A DNA stretch of 64,000 bases from Linanthus parryae. Lineage: Eukaryota > Streptophyta > Magnoliopsida > Ericales > Polemoniaceae. Below are positions 49,221 to 60,481 of this stretch, piece by piece; the stretch's first letter is position 1, and each line of letters begins with the position of its first letter. The stretch spans positions 77,064,435 through 77,128,434 of the forward strand of contig JALGPY010000006.1 in NCBI GenBank assembly GCA_023055425.1, read 5' to 3'. Both the position numbers and the translations under genes were made by a program. The notes under the pieces were generated by a model. That model searched no databases, was not told the origin of the DNA, and was given only the letters and a program-made list of their open reading frames with translations.

Positions 49221-49907
49221 TACTCCCTCCGTTTCACTATATACTTCAAAAACTTTATGGGCACGAAAATTAAGAAACACACTCAAAATGACTATTTTAC
49301 CCCCTCTTATTTTAATAATACCACTATCTCTACCTCTGACTGAGTGTCTCTCTCACCCTAATTGCAGCAAAAACAAGAACAATATCATCATCAACAACAA
49401 GAACAATATCAGCAAGAACAAGAACAATATCAACATCCAGATGAACAAACATCAAACCATAAAATTGAATAGCATCATCAACTCAGATCTGAATGGATCT
49501 GAGCAAAATAAACCACATTCTGAATTGTTTTTGCATGTTCACAAATCTGAAGAAAAATGTGGAGAAGAACAAGATAAGAAGAAGAAGAGAAAGAATTCAC
49601 AGTCGCCGCCTCGCCACCACCGTCGTCCTTGAAGACGAACGCCGAAGCCTCACCATAGGCTGCTCCACCTTGTGAATCGGAGAGAAAGGGAGTCAGAGAG
49701 AAAAGGGGGGGGGATCGTTTGTTGAAGGACAAAGATTTGTCCCTCTTCCATGAAGGCGACGTCGCCGAGGATATGCTTGTAGATCTGGTATTTCTCTCTT
49801 CTTCTTCCTCTTCTTTTGTTCTTTCACACGAGAGAGATCTGCGGAAACAAGCGGATCTTGAAGAAAATAGAGTAGATCTAAAGGAAAAGAGAAGAGAAGA
49901 AGAAGAA

Positions 49908-49938
<31 letters not shown>

Positions 49939-50393
49939 AGAGAGAGAGAGGGAGAGATAGGAAGAGTATTACCTGGGTCAGCCTCCCCCGCTGCTTCCAC
50001 TGTCGTCGAGGTCCTTGCCGTCGTGAACGAGCCCGTCGTCTTCTCCGCGTGAGGCTGAGAGAGAGAGGCGGAGTGACAGAGAGAGAGAGGCGGAGGGATA
50101 TGAGAGAGCAAGATATGGATGAAATGAATTGGGGGAAGAAGAATTGAGAAGAGTTAGGGTTTGATGGGTGATGGGTTATGATTAGTAGCCCAAAATTACA
50201 TTTGGGCTTAATTAATCACGTTTAGTAATAAATATGATTAATTAAGCCCAATGAAAATGTGGGTTTGAATTTTTTTAGCAAGGGTATTGTTGTATTTTGT
50301 CAGTATCAAAGTTTCCATATTTGGAAAATTTGAAGAACCAGGCGAAACGCCCAAAAAGGAAATTTTGAAGAATCTGGCGAAACGGAGGGAGTA
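49221..50393. mobile_element. Stowaway-type (Tc1/mariner) element with foreign-looking interior
   Basis: CTCCCTCCGTTTC at 49223 and its inverse GAAACGGAGGGAG ending 50391 lie between TA dinucleotides. These termini are the Stowaway/Tc1-mariner signature. At 1169 bp it is several times longer than a usual Stowaway MITE. The middle (about 49350-50280) is purine-rich and coding-like in composition, with (GAA)n and (GA)n runs near 49900-49950, and could be an insertion or captured sequence. I found no transposase. Confidence 0.65.
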
Positions 50394-50469
50394 TGTAGTG
50401 CTGATTTGTTTATACATATGTAGCAGTAGTAGTTACATTATATACTATATTATAAGTACTGTATGTATG

Positions 50470-52154
50470 CTCCCTCCGTCCCAGGTGGTTCTTCAAAAAA
50501 TCTCAAAGTTGCTTTATTAAAAGGGTAAAAGACACTGACCACCCCTGACTTTAGGGTTAAAGACACTCCGCTACCATGTGTTTTGGAAAAAGACACTTTG
50601 CACCTTTTTTTGGATAGGAGGCTAACAGTTGACTAACTATACGAGGAAAAGACCATTTTACCCTTGAGATGTTATAAAATTACCCGCTATATATGTTACC
50701 ATAACACCTCTCTCATTCATTTTCAACCCTAATCTCTCTCTTCCCAATTTTCTCTCTCTCTTCCCCTCTTACTGTGAAAAATTGTCGGCCTCTTCTCCTT
50801 TATTTCTTTCATTTTCTCTTCCTTCTCCCTCTCTCAAGATCTCGATCAGAAAGCCACACACCACCCCACTCTTCCTCTCATCTCCTCTCCTCCTTCAACA
50901 CCCAACCACCAGCACAATCAATCGACAGACTTGAAGCCGGGGAAACGTCGGTGGTCTGGGCTTCGGCACAACAGAGGCAGGTGGGTTGATTATGAAGTCT
51001 ACATCCCCATCTTCAGACAAGAGAAAGATAGAGAGAGACGGAGGGAGGAGATCGATCGGCTCTATCCCCATTTCCACCATCGATCTGCTCATCTCCATCT
51101 CTGCCTGTCGATCTTCGTTGTCTGCCGAGGATCTCCACAACGTTGCGCCGCCGTGGAGACAAGAAGAAGAGATCAAAGAACAGCGCGTAGATCTACAATC
51201 TACACTCTGAAATCACTGTCGGCGTCGTTCGGCAGCGCGGTTCGACGAGGGTGGAGGCTTCCTTCATACGGTACGGCGTCCTGCTCTTCGTTCTTCTACT
51301 TAACTCTTCTTCTTTTTCTGCTCCTCCGATAGATCGATTCTCTCTCTTAATTTTTTTCTCTAAAACTGTTAAATTTATTTTTTGTTGCTTTAGATCTCTG
51401 TTTCTTCTACACTCTGATTGTTGTTAGGTTTGTTTTTGTGATTTAGAAAATGTTATTGTGATTTAGATTCTACTCATGGTGATTTTGGTGGTGTTGATTC
51501 TGGGTGATGGTGGTCATTGTTCATGGTTTTTTTAAGCCAAAGAGATGGGGGATGGGAAAATGTGTGTTTTTTTTTGCAGTTTGGCATTTGATAGGTCTGA
51601 CCCGTATCATTTTTCATTTAGAAAAGTAAGTATCAAATTTTTTTCATCAAAATTTCTTGGTGAAAATCTCATATTTTTCAGGGTTTATGATTAAATTTCA
51701 AAGTTTAGTATTCATGTGATGTTCTTGGTGTTCTTCATGATAAAATGGGTAAAAAGTCTCAAAAAATCGCACATGGGTAATATGGTCCAAAAAATTCAGT
51801 CAACGACTTTTGTAACGGAACATAACAGAAAGGTGTTAAGTTTCCACAAAATATTCCGTTAAATGGGTGCAAAATTTCTTTTTCCAAAACAAAGGGAAGC
51901 GGAGTGTCTTTAACCCTAAAGTCAGGGGTGGTAAGTGTCTTTTATCCTTATTAAAAAGGGGCTGAAAGTACCGAATGTCCATTTAAGTGAAAGTATTTAT
52001 AGGTGAAATCCTAGTCAGCAAAGGTTACCACTCATTAAAAATGGGGTAAGATGGTATTTTTCACATAAAGGGATTTCCATTTTAGAAAATCTGGAAGAAC
52101 CAGGTGGGACGTCTAAATAAGGAAATCCAGAAGAATCTAGTGGGACGGAGGGAG
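50470..52154. mobile_element. Stowaway-type MITE split by a Mutator-like element
   Basis: The outer arms are 50470-50513 (CTCCCTCCGTCCC...) and 51957-52154 (...GGGACGGAGGGAG then TA). Joined without the insert they make about 240 bp, the usual Stowaway size. The left TA is mutated to TG. Confidence 0.7.
50514..51956. mobile_element. Mutator-like nonautonomous element (MULE) copy 1
   Basis: A 1425-bp element (50523-51947) with terminal inverted repeats of about 80 bp starting GGGTAAAAGACACTGACCAC on the left and GGATAAAAGACACTTACCAC on the right (inverse). The flanks carry a perfect 9-bp target duplication TTATTAAAA (50514-50522 and 51948-51956), diagnostic of Mutator-type transposition. There is no transposase. 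The interior has a leader-like C/T-rich block (50710-50900), a GC-rich stretch (50930-51290) and an intron-like T-rich stretch, so it may be a captured gene 5' end, but I cannot name a donor. Confidence 0.85.
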
Positions 52155-52589
52155 TATATACATGGAAAAAAAAAAGGATAGTTACTACTACTTCCACTAT
52201 TATAGGCAACAACATATTTATATACTATAAATGTGAGTATATAGTTTTATTGTTTACATAAATTTTATTAGTACTTACACAAGAAATTTTTTATGAAATT
52301 AAAAGTTCATATTCACTATCACTATTGTTACTATAACAAATATTTTTATAAAATGCTTATCAAATTGTGCTTTATTTCAACATGTAGTAGTATAAAAATT
52401 TATTTTCAATTACACGATATAAGTTATTTATTTTATTTAATTAACTACCTAGTATGACAATACGATTTATAAGCGAAATTAAACGCTCAACTTTACTTTG
52501 TCAATTTCGAACATATCACTTAAGCATATAGGACATATTGCATAAACTTGTGTCAATTAAATGTGTTGTTGACTAGGAATTTATAATTT
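52155..52589. other. AT-rich, no gene seen
   Basis: No coding signal; it may belong to the LTR fragment that follows. Confidence 0.4.
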
Positions 52590-53598
52590 GTAGGAAACGG
52601 TTTTGTAGACGAGGGGTTCATCTACGAATAGGAGCTACTAATCGTATTTGATGATTTTCTTTGAGGTACGCTAATATGCCAAGTCTTGTGTGCCCCTATC
52701 ATTCCCTTCGTGTCTTACCTGTTTTAAATGTCAAATTTTGATATTATGTCATTACTACTTTTATGTGTTTTAATCGTTTTTGAACCTCTGTGTTTTTAAA
52801 AATCTGTTCTTGAACTCTCACACGAATTAAAAGGCATCATAAATAAAGCGAAAACTGTTGTACGGGGAATCTGATTACTCTATTTCTTGGCTCCGGCCGT
52901 CTGCGGGTGAGCCTAGCAAACTTATTTATTTACTTTGCCCAGTTACAATTTTCCTTTGGTGTCCCTATTTACTACTCTCTTGGGACAATAGTTTCCCTCG
53001 TAGGGGCTGTCGACACTTAAGGTATTAAGTGGACTGGAGATTATATTTCGGATTCTGATTGGTATCCCGTTATAACATAATGAATTTGATCTTTCATAGT
53101 TATGGCATCTTACTATTTTGTCGATAATATCATTGATCATGTTTTTGTGGAAAGCCCTATCCAACGGGCCACTATTGAATATCAGAAATTTATTCTTGGA
53201 ACACATGAGAAATGTTTGAATAACTTCCGCTGTAAAATATTATTTAAGAGAATGCTTTTATCTCCTTGTCGAATTCTTCCCTCCAAATCTGTTTACATGT
53301 TTGGGTGTTAGTTTACTCAGCTTTCGCTGACGTTTGGAAAACTATGGTCTGCTTTTGCGCTTTTTAAAACTCACAGGTTTGGATGCTAGGAACGTTGGGG
53401 AGCGTGGATCGTGACTTGCATAGTTCGGCTAGTGCTTTATTATTTAATAATACTTATACAATTTCACTTCCCTTTCTTTTGTTATGCCCAGTTTGAGGCA
53501 AACTTTGGAGTTTAGTTTTAAATTATGTAATAATTAAACATTCTACTTATTTGAATAACACCGACTCGATTTCCAGTCCATGGAAGTCGGGTGTTACG
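52590..53598 (+). repeat. Diverged chromovirus LTR fragment
   Basis: Plus-strand sequence is related to the minus strand of the giant LTRs: GTAGGAAACGGTTTTGTAGA corresponds to their GTAGGTGACGGTTTCGTAGA. Near 53310-53400, GGGTGTTAGTTTACTCAG and GCTTTTGCGCTTTTTAAAAC correspond to their GGGTGTTAGCTTACTCAG and GCTTTTGCTATTTTAAAAC. It ends GTCGGGTGTTAC, an LTR-like end. No primer-binding site follows and the 5' part is missing. Confidence 0.55.
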
Positions 53599-53664
53599 GA
53601 TTGGACGCAGGAGCTTGAGTTTCTTGAGCATCTATTATCTGTTGTCCCATCGACTTAGCCAAGG

Positions 53665-55293
53665 TCTTTAGGCGGATGCTGTCTGATACTCCTCCAGTAT
53701 TCTCCTTTTGGACCAACGGGTTATAAACCATCTCAACCTCATTTGTTGATTCCCCTTACTCATTGTCCTCGTCCCAAGACCCATCCTGACTTGAACGGAG
53801 CGTACAACTTTTAGCTCCATTTTTTTTATCAAATTTCGTAGTCGCTGCTTCTGGATCAACTGTTGCTTCCTTATTCTTACCATCCATGCTAGCTCCTGTA
53901 AAAGATCTCTTCCTCTTCGGAAATTGATGCAATAGCCAACTATTGTGCCCTTCATGGCCCAAGATTCACTGTTCAGGGGGACATGAAAATAATCAGTTCC
54001 TTGGTGGTATCCCCCCACACCAACAGCAAACCTAAGTATCCGCTACTATTTGAAGTCCAACCAAACAAATTCATTCTTGATTCCCACATAAAATCCTCAT
54101 GGAAGCGGCTCCAAGACTGACATACAGACTCAGACCCTAACATAGTTGGTTTGATTCTCACTTTCAACCTAGGAATAGTTTCAAGCTCTTAACCCACATT
54201 AGTGGCAGCTCCTGCCAAATTCTTCTTTAATAAGATGGGTTGGGAGGTTACTAACTTGCATCCAAACATCCATTGTCTCAAAACAAGTACATCTACATCA
54301 TCTTGTAGCTTCCATGATTTCAACATCAAAAGAGGCCCATCAAATAGCCAATGTTCCCTTCTACTACTTTGTTTATGCTCACTATAATTGGAAACTTGAA
54401 GATGAAAACATTCATTCCTACCTCATAAATGCTGATGAAGCTCCCTCTTGTCCATATTTTTTTAAGTAGATTTTTCATGGCCATAGTATTTATTGGGTTC
54501 TCCGTAAAAAAAATTCCAATTGTAGACAATGGGGGATCTGGGACTGCTCGCCTGTGTTTCTGTAGGCAGCAAAACAAAACAAACGTTGTCTGGTTAACCT
54601 GATTAGGGACCGATAGTGAGTGTAGGTTTGGTGTAAGAGCAAGGCCACATATGTTAACCAGAGAGGAGACAGTGATTGCTTGAGCTGAACCTGTCAATCC
54701 GAAGCGTCGTTGGTGTTGTATCATTTGTGTATGTTGTATTCATGAACGGGACATATCCCTCTATATATACAGGCCATAGGACGAACGTGGGTGAGTAAAC
54801 ACGATGGTAATGGAACCCCTCGGGACCCTAACGTCCTCCTAATTGAACGACTCGTGACACGTATATGTATGAATTGTGATCCGCAATTTCGGGGACGACA
54901 GTCCGTTCGCATGTCTCTGGATAACATACGAGGGTCGCATGCGAGTCTTGCACTTGGCACGATCCTTACTCTAGCCTCCAAGCCGCTAACACCCCCAAGT
55001 CCCTTAAGCGTACGACACATATGCGAAGGACCCTACCTCGCATTCCTTCGCATACGATTATGCTAAGGACGTGTTACAGTACTATATGGAGCACGGCGCC
55101 TGCGCACGTGTCCCTTATTCAGGGTGCCACGTGGCACATCAATGGTATCACAGTTTAGGGTTTCTACACCAGTTAAGTAAAAACTAAACTCCTCTCCAGC
55201 CTCTTCGTAATACCCGTCGTTGAAGGCCACCTTCTTTACCTCTTTATCTGTCAATTGCAGTCCGACTAACTTCGACGTCGTTTCTTCCGTCAT
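53665..55293 (-). pseudogene. LINE ORF1 (DUF4283-type), decayed, split by a solo LTR
   Basis: Minus-strand start MTEETTSKLVGLQLTDKEVK (55293) leads to a GEEFSFYLTGVETLNC segment. After the LTR insertion the reading resumes and contains MAMKNLLKKIWTRG, YEVGMNVFIFKF and VVEGNIGYLMGLFLMLKSWK (about 54490-54330), the N-terminal domain of plant LINE ORF1 proteins. Frameshifted remnants follow to about 53665, ending in a basic tail. ORF1 proteins bind LINE RNA. No ORF2 is attached. Confidence 0.65.
54721..55143 (-). repeat. Solo LTR related to the Tat-like gypsy LTR
   Basis: LTR 54726-55138 (413 bp), flanked by TCATT and TCAAT (4 of 5 bases match). On the minus strand it contains a CCACGTGG box near its start, the GCGGCTTGGAGGCTAGAGTA word shared with 42636-43199, and a CTGTATATATAGAGGG TATA box near 54760. 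It interrupts LINE ORF1. No internal domain remains, so it probably arose by LTR-LTR recombination. Confidence 0.6.
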
Positions 55294-55477
55294 CGCTCTG
55301 TAAGAATTTCCTTCGTATGACACATAGACTCTTCTCTCAACCCAATAATGTAGTATCTCATAATTCAATAATATATTTCATTCAAACATGATCCATATAT
55401 TTAATTTGTGAAATCAGAAGTCAGGGATTGTCACAAAAAAATAGAAATCATGAATTATTTATGAAAGCATATATGAA

Positions 55478-55800
55478 GGGCACATTTGATGCAGGGATAG
55501 AGAATGGGTACAATAATAATAATATCATTAGAGGGTAATAACTGGTGTTTGGTGCAGGGATAATTTCAAGGAAAATTCAATCCCCCCTTATTATCTATAC
55601 TCTCTATATGGCTAAAATATAATCTCACAATGTAATAGAGATTGAATACTAAGATCTTAATACCCTTATTTATACTCGTACAAACAAATGTATTACATAA
55701 TCCTACCTCTATAATTAATACTCTTTTAATATTAATACACCATATAATACAATAAAATTTTCTAAACTCCACATTTTCAATCCCGACACCAAACGTGCTG
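55478..55800. mobile_element. MITE with GGGCACATTTG/CAAACGTGC ends
   Basis: About 320 bp, AT-rich, with inverted ends GGGCACATTTGATGCAGGG and the inverse of CAGCACGTTTGGTGTCGGG. These resemble the Tourist-type copy at 12321-12635. No clear target duplication, so boundaries are approximate. It ends about 180 bp before the aminotransferase start. Confidence 0.6.
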
Positions 55801-55979
55801 GCAAATTGGTTAGATGGAGATGGTGATCTAACTAGAACACCACCCCTGACCACCAAACCCGTACAAAGAGTTTTTTTTTAAGGTAAACTCGTGGTACAAA
55901 GAGTGAAGACTAGGAATATATGCTTTGCATAACAACCCTAGATACCTCCCTCTCTCGTCCCGTGGACTTACTTTAGCTC

Positions 55980-56210
55980 ATGTCAGTCGCAGTTCATTGT
56001 ACCTGGACGCCAATTGACATGCCCAATTGCAGTCCACTCAGCTTCGGATCTTCACTCCTCCGTAACCTCCACTATAACCTCCGCAGAAGCGTCGCCGGAG
56101 CTAGGACTCAAACCACCGTCAACCCGTCTTTCGCCGTCACCATGTCCACCGTTGCCCCCCAGAAAGAGCCCCTTGCCACTCCGAACGACTCTACTCATCA
56201 GCCCTTGCAG
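55980..56210 (+). CDS. First exon of a plastid-type class I/II aminotransferase (partial)
   Basis: ATG at 55980 opens 77 codons ending at CAG before GTAATTTT, a good phase-0 donor. The first 50 or so residues (MSVAVHCTWT, LLRNLHYNLRRSVAGARTQT) are rich in Ser/Arg and poor in acidic residues, like a chloroplast transit peptide. The end, MSTVAPQKEP then STHQPLQ, resembles the segment just before the conserved VAKRLEKF block of the plant aminotransferases related to kynurenine/glutamine transaminase K and DapC-like enzymes (Arabidopsis At1g77670 type), which use pyridoxal phosphate. That match is from memory of the family and is moderate. No downstream exon was found up to 64000, so either intron 1 exceeds 7.7 kb or the gene is truncated. 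Confidence 0.5.
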
Positions 56211-57365
56211 GTAATTTTATTGGATTTCTCTGTTGGGTTGTTTGGTTCGAATCTGAACCGGTTTAGCTATCCCTATTATGATTATCCTTCGAAGAGAGTA
56301 ATTTGTGCTTCGAAATTTTCTGATATAGTATGTGGATTTGACTTGAAAGCCTGTGGTTTTATGCATTTTATTATCCTTCAAAGAGAGAGTGCTTGAAATT
56401 TTCCGATATTTGTGGAAGTGGATGTTTTGAATAACCTTTAGCCTGAATATTTGAGGTGGATAGAATCATGAGAGTTGTGTTGAGTTGGATGCAAGAATCA
56501 ATCTCACATTGAGTGGAATTTTAGTGATCAGTCTTTTTAAGTTAATTCTCACACTTGGTTCAAACTTCAAACTAGAGGACATGAATATGAGGAAGGTACA
56601 ATTTTGTACTAATTTAAATACATTTTTTTGGATGTTGGAACCACAGAATTGAGTTGAATTTGATACTTGCTTCTTGTTTGTCAGTGGCTATGTGTTTTTA
56701 TTTTCTTTCTCTATTTTTTGATTGTTGCCTTGCTTGCTGTTTGTTGGACAAACAAAGGCGTGTCATAAACAAATTACTATTGATGAAGACTCAAATCAGT
56801 TTTAGTTGAGTTCAAGTCGAACTAATTTCTGAATTGTCTTGAAGTTCAACTACTACGAAACCCCATTAGGTTATTGAAGGTTCAAACAAGCTGTCTCACA
56901 TACGTCACGTTTGCTTTCCATGTCTAACTGAAAAACCAAAACAAGCGAATGGAACCAATTTTTTTTTTGCCTTTTTACAGTAATTTTGACTTCAACTAGT
57001 ATGATATGGTATATGATTTGATGGTGGTGCAGCTGACCAAGTGATTGTTGAAAATTCTGCTTGGTAATGGTGTTAGTTCACCGACTATGTTTTTTGTTCT
57101 GTTAGATGGTACGAGGGAGATTGATTGGTGTCATAATCTTCTTATGGTGTTTGGTTTTCTCTCTCGTTTATGATGGCATAGATGGTGGTGGTGTTGGTGG
57201 TGGTTGTTTGGGCTGTGTAAATTGGGAACTTTTGTGTTTCGAAATGTAACGGGTGAACCTTTAGTGGTTATCAACCATCATCTTCTACCACACTTAGTCC
57301 TGGCATTATTAATTCTACGTCAGTGTTGGTCTAGAAAACAAAGAAATGCCCATGATGATAGAGTA
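56211..57365. other. Presumed intron 1, no gene seen
   Basis: T-rich intron-like sequence after the donor at 56211. Contains a GGTGGT-type minisatellite near 57171-57210. No ORF supported. Confidence 0.45.
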
Positions 57366-57908
57366 CTTTTTTGGGGGCAACTTTCAATGTATAAAAAGAA
57401 GAGAGCAGATAGTAATACAGGTTCACAAGGGGTATTCCCCAGGTAAAACTAGATTTCACCTTGATGGCAGAGCCAAACTACACAAAACAAACAACTACAT
57501 GGGAGAAACCCCAGCTATATAGCTGTGTAGTAAACGAAAGAGAGATTAACAACTACACTACAAGTTAGCCTGCCTAACTAACACAACTACACAATGCTTC
57601 ACCTCCTACAGGAATCAATAATGCTGTGGTGATGGAGGGCCTTCATGACATCCAACTTAGTTTGAACAGCCATGGCAATTTTCCTAATGATTGACAGTTC
57701 TGTGCCCTTTTTATCTTGAAAGGTTCTGCTATTTCTTTCCACCCAGATTTAGTAAACTCCAGCAGCAAAGCAGATTTGGTGGGGGATGTGGGAAATGCTC
57801 TTTAATCTGTTCCTTCGCCAAATTGTGCTGATGTCTTCCACTTAACTATGCCAAGAGCTTGACTGGCTCAATTTATATCAAAGTAGTCCCATATCTATCT
57901 GTATTCCT

Positions 57909-58241
57909 TAAGGGTACATTTGGCTTTTTAGGATTAGCAGTATTAGCTGGGATAGGACTAAATATACTCCAGGTAATAGTTAATACTGTGTTTGGTTGTT
58001 CCGCACTAATTTTAATACCAGTACTAAATAATGAAAAGATGGTGTTAAATACCCCTAATTAGTCCCCTCTTACATGAGGTATTAACTGGATTGGGTTATT
58101 TGTACATTAATACTGATTAATACTGCACATAAACCAGACAAATTATTAATTATATTTCAGCTAATCCAGTCCAATCCTATCCGGAAAATCTAATCCAGTC
58201 CAGTCCAATCCGGCTAGTCCGGAGAACCAAACATGCCATAA
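57909..58241. mobile_element. Tourist-type MITE inside the LINE
   Basis: A 327-bp element (57912-58238) starting GGGTACATTTGGC and ending with the inverse TGGCATGTTTGGTTC, flanked by TAA on both sides (57909-57911 and 58239-58241). Repeated AATCCAGTCCAGTCC words lie near the right end. No ORF. Confidence 0.75.
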
Positions 58242-59447
58242 AGAGATGAGAGTGAGATTCAGGAACCATATCACAGAGACTGCCAGTGGTGTCATTTCCA
58301 ATACCCCACAGAGCCAGTCTTCTTTGGTGCTGAGTCTGTCGTGTACAGCAAGCCACAAGATGCAAGAAAATCTTGAAATATAGTTCTGTGCCAACATAGC
58401 ACAGCCCACTTTACCTTCTGCCTTTTTTCTCTCAGCAGTTGCCAGGCTGAAGCAACAATGTTATCACCACTACTATCAGCAAGCAATTCCACTTTGTCTT
58501 CACTTGAACTTGGCAATTCCTCAGTCATGGAAGCCACTTCACTTATGTAGTGTCCATTTGTGCATGGCCATTTCGACCCATTTTGGTGTACATTGACTCA
58601 TAAATTTGGCATCTACATCCAGAGCAGCTTCATACACAATCCTGACATTCATATAAGAAAGGATATGACGTCCTCTAAGCCAATTGTCATACCACAAGAA
58701 GGTTTTTGAACCATTACCAATTTTATGTCTAATGTGGATCATGAAAGTTTCTTTGAGACTTAGAATCTTCCTCTACATCTAGCATTGCCAGGATACTTGA
58801 TTCTCCAAATTGATCTGTCTTTAATAAGATGTGTATGAACCCATTTGGACCAATATGAATAGCTATTGGGTTTTATCAAATTCCACACGTGCTTTCCTAT
58901 AGCTGCTTTGTTCCATGTTTTAGCATTGGGAAGGCAGACGTGTTCCCAATAAATCTTGGCCCCATTGTGCACACTCCATCTCTGACCTTATCCCCAAAAT
59001 TTCCTCATCACTGCCTTCATGTCCTTGTGAACTTTAGTTGGTAGTATGAAAACTAAAAGACGAAAAATTTAGAGGGAGAAAAGTATGGTCTTTAAAAGTT
59101 GAACTCTACCTGTAGATGATAAATAATTAACAACCCAGCTCTTGATTCTTCCTAAAATTCTGTCAATGATGCTCTTGCAGTCATGGAACTTGAGTTTTGT
59201 AGTAACGAGAGGGACTCCCAGATACTTTATAGGAAGATCGGAATGGAAATTGAAGCAGCTGTTAGATCTCGAGCTTCACATCATTTGCAACAGCAGAAAC
59301 ATACAGATTACTTCTCATAGGATCAGGGTGCAGACTAGGAACCTCATTAAACATGTCTATTCATTCTTTAACAGTTTAGCGTATTCCACAATCCCTTTAC
59401 AGAAGACCATGAGGTCATCTGCAAAACAGAGGTTGGTTATAACTTCT

Positions 59448-59612
59448 TTCTTGCATCACCAGTGGCAGCTAAATCCAGAGAGATTGGCTTTACTGTGAAA
59501 AATCCATACATTATCTTCATACACGACACATTCTTGCGTCTCCAGTGGTAGGTAAATCCAGAGAGATTGGCTTTACTGTGACGAATCCAGACATTATCTT
59601 CATACACAACAC
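59448..59612. repeat. 83-bp tandem duplication in the LINE RT
   Basis: Units 59448-59530 and 59531-59612 share AAATCCAGAGAGATTGGCTT and TTATCTTCATACAC with about 10 differences. It breaks the reading frame of the RT after the GDPLSP motif. Confidence 0.85.
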
Positions 59613-60481
59613 AAAGAGGTACGGGGACAAGGGGTCTCCCAGTCTGAGGCCTCTTGTACCCATGAAGAAACCATGCATCTCGCCATTAATACACAGAGAA
59701 AATGCAGCTGAGCAAACATACTCTTTTATCCACCTGATGATGGTAGTAGGAAAACTGAAACATTGAAGGGTACTTGGCAGAAAGGACCAACTAACATGGT
59801 CATATGCCATCATGAGGTCAATTATCAAAAGCATCCAGTCCTGATTGTCAAGGTGATAGTTTCTCAATAATTCTTGTGACAAGAATATGTTATCAGATAT
59901 CTTCCTACCTTCTATAAAAGCAGATTGAGAAGGATGTACCAGGCTAGGCGGTATATCCTTGATTCTGTTGGTAATGACTTTGGATATGAACCAGTGTTAT
60001 ACCTGTTGTGGTCATGGATCTAAGAGAATCCTTCTTGTGGAAAAAAAAAAAAACTCCATAACAGCTCCTATAGCCTCATCACTGACAGCGTTCCGTGCAC
60101 TCATGAAGAAACTGATTGGGTAGACATCAATGCCTTGGTAATAATATAAGCTGTCACCATGGTGCACAATTGTTCCTGCTGCTGTATGGAAAGGGTATTC
60201 CTATGAAAGGCATGATCTGCCGTGTTTCTGTTCTGGTAACCTCCTCTTCTGGACCCGTTGTCTAAAGAAGCTGACAAATTCATTCTTTACATCTTGCTGG
60301 TCAGTGAGTAACACCCCTTGCTCCTTGTATTAGCCACAACCCAGTTTCTCACACACGTTTTTTCCACTCTGTAGATATAGAAATTGTTCTTGTAACCCAG
60401 GTTTATCCATTTCTCCCTAGCCTTCTGTTTGTAGAAACTCTCCTCAACAGATGCAACCCTAGTATACTCTGCAATTGCCAA

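Larger units (their letters stand above)
57366..60481 (-). pseudogene. Decayed LINE (reverse transcriptase part), with MITE and duplication
   Basis: Minus-strand pieces of a LINE ORF2 read from 60481 down to about 57580: EKWINLGYKNNFYIYR near 60440, the RT segment LLIIDLMMAYDHVSWSFL (59830-59780; usual DLxKAYDxVxW) and GTRGLRLGDPLSPYLFVL (59610-59560), later IYWEHVCLPNAKTWNKA and WNLIKPNSYSYWSKW (58950-58850), IRHKIGNGSKTFLWYDNWL (58740-58690) and a zf-RVT remnant near 58270. Stops, frameshifts, an 83-bp tandem duplication and a MITE break it. A short T6 run at about 57367 may be the 3' tail. Endonuclease and RNase H are not recognisable. Confidence 0.75.

Noticed and set aside
48889..49632. 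247-codon plus-strand ORF
   Set aside because: Low-complexity His/Pro and Asn/Lys content, no family match, and it runs across the Stowaway terminus at 49223.
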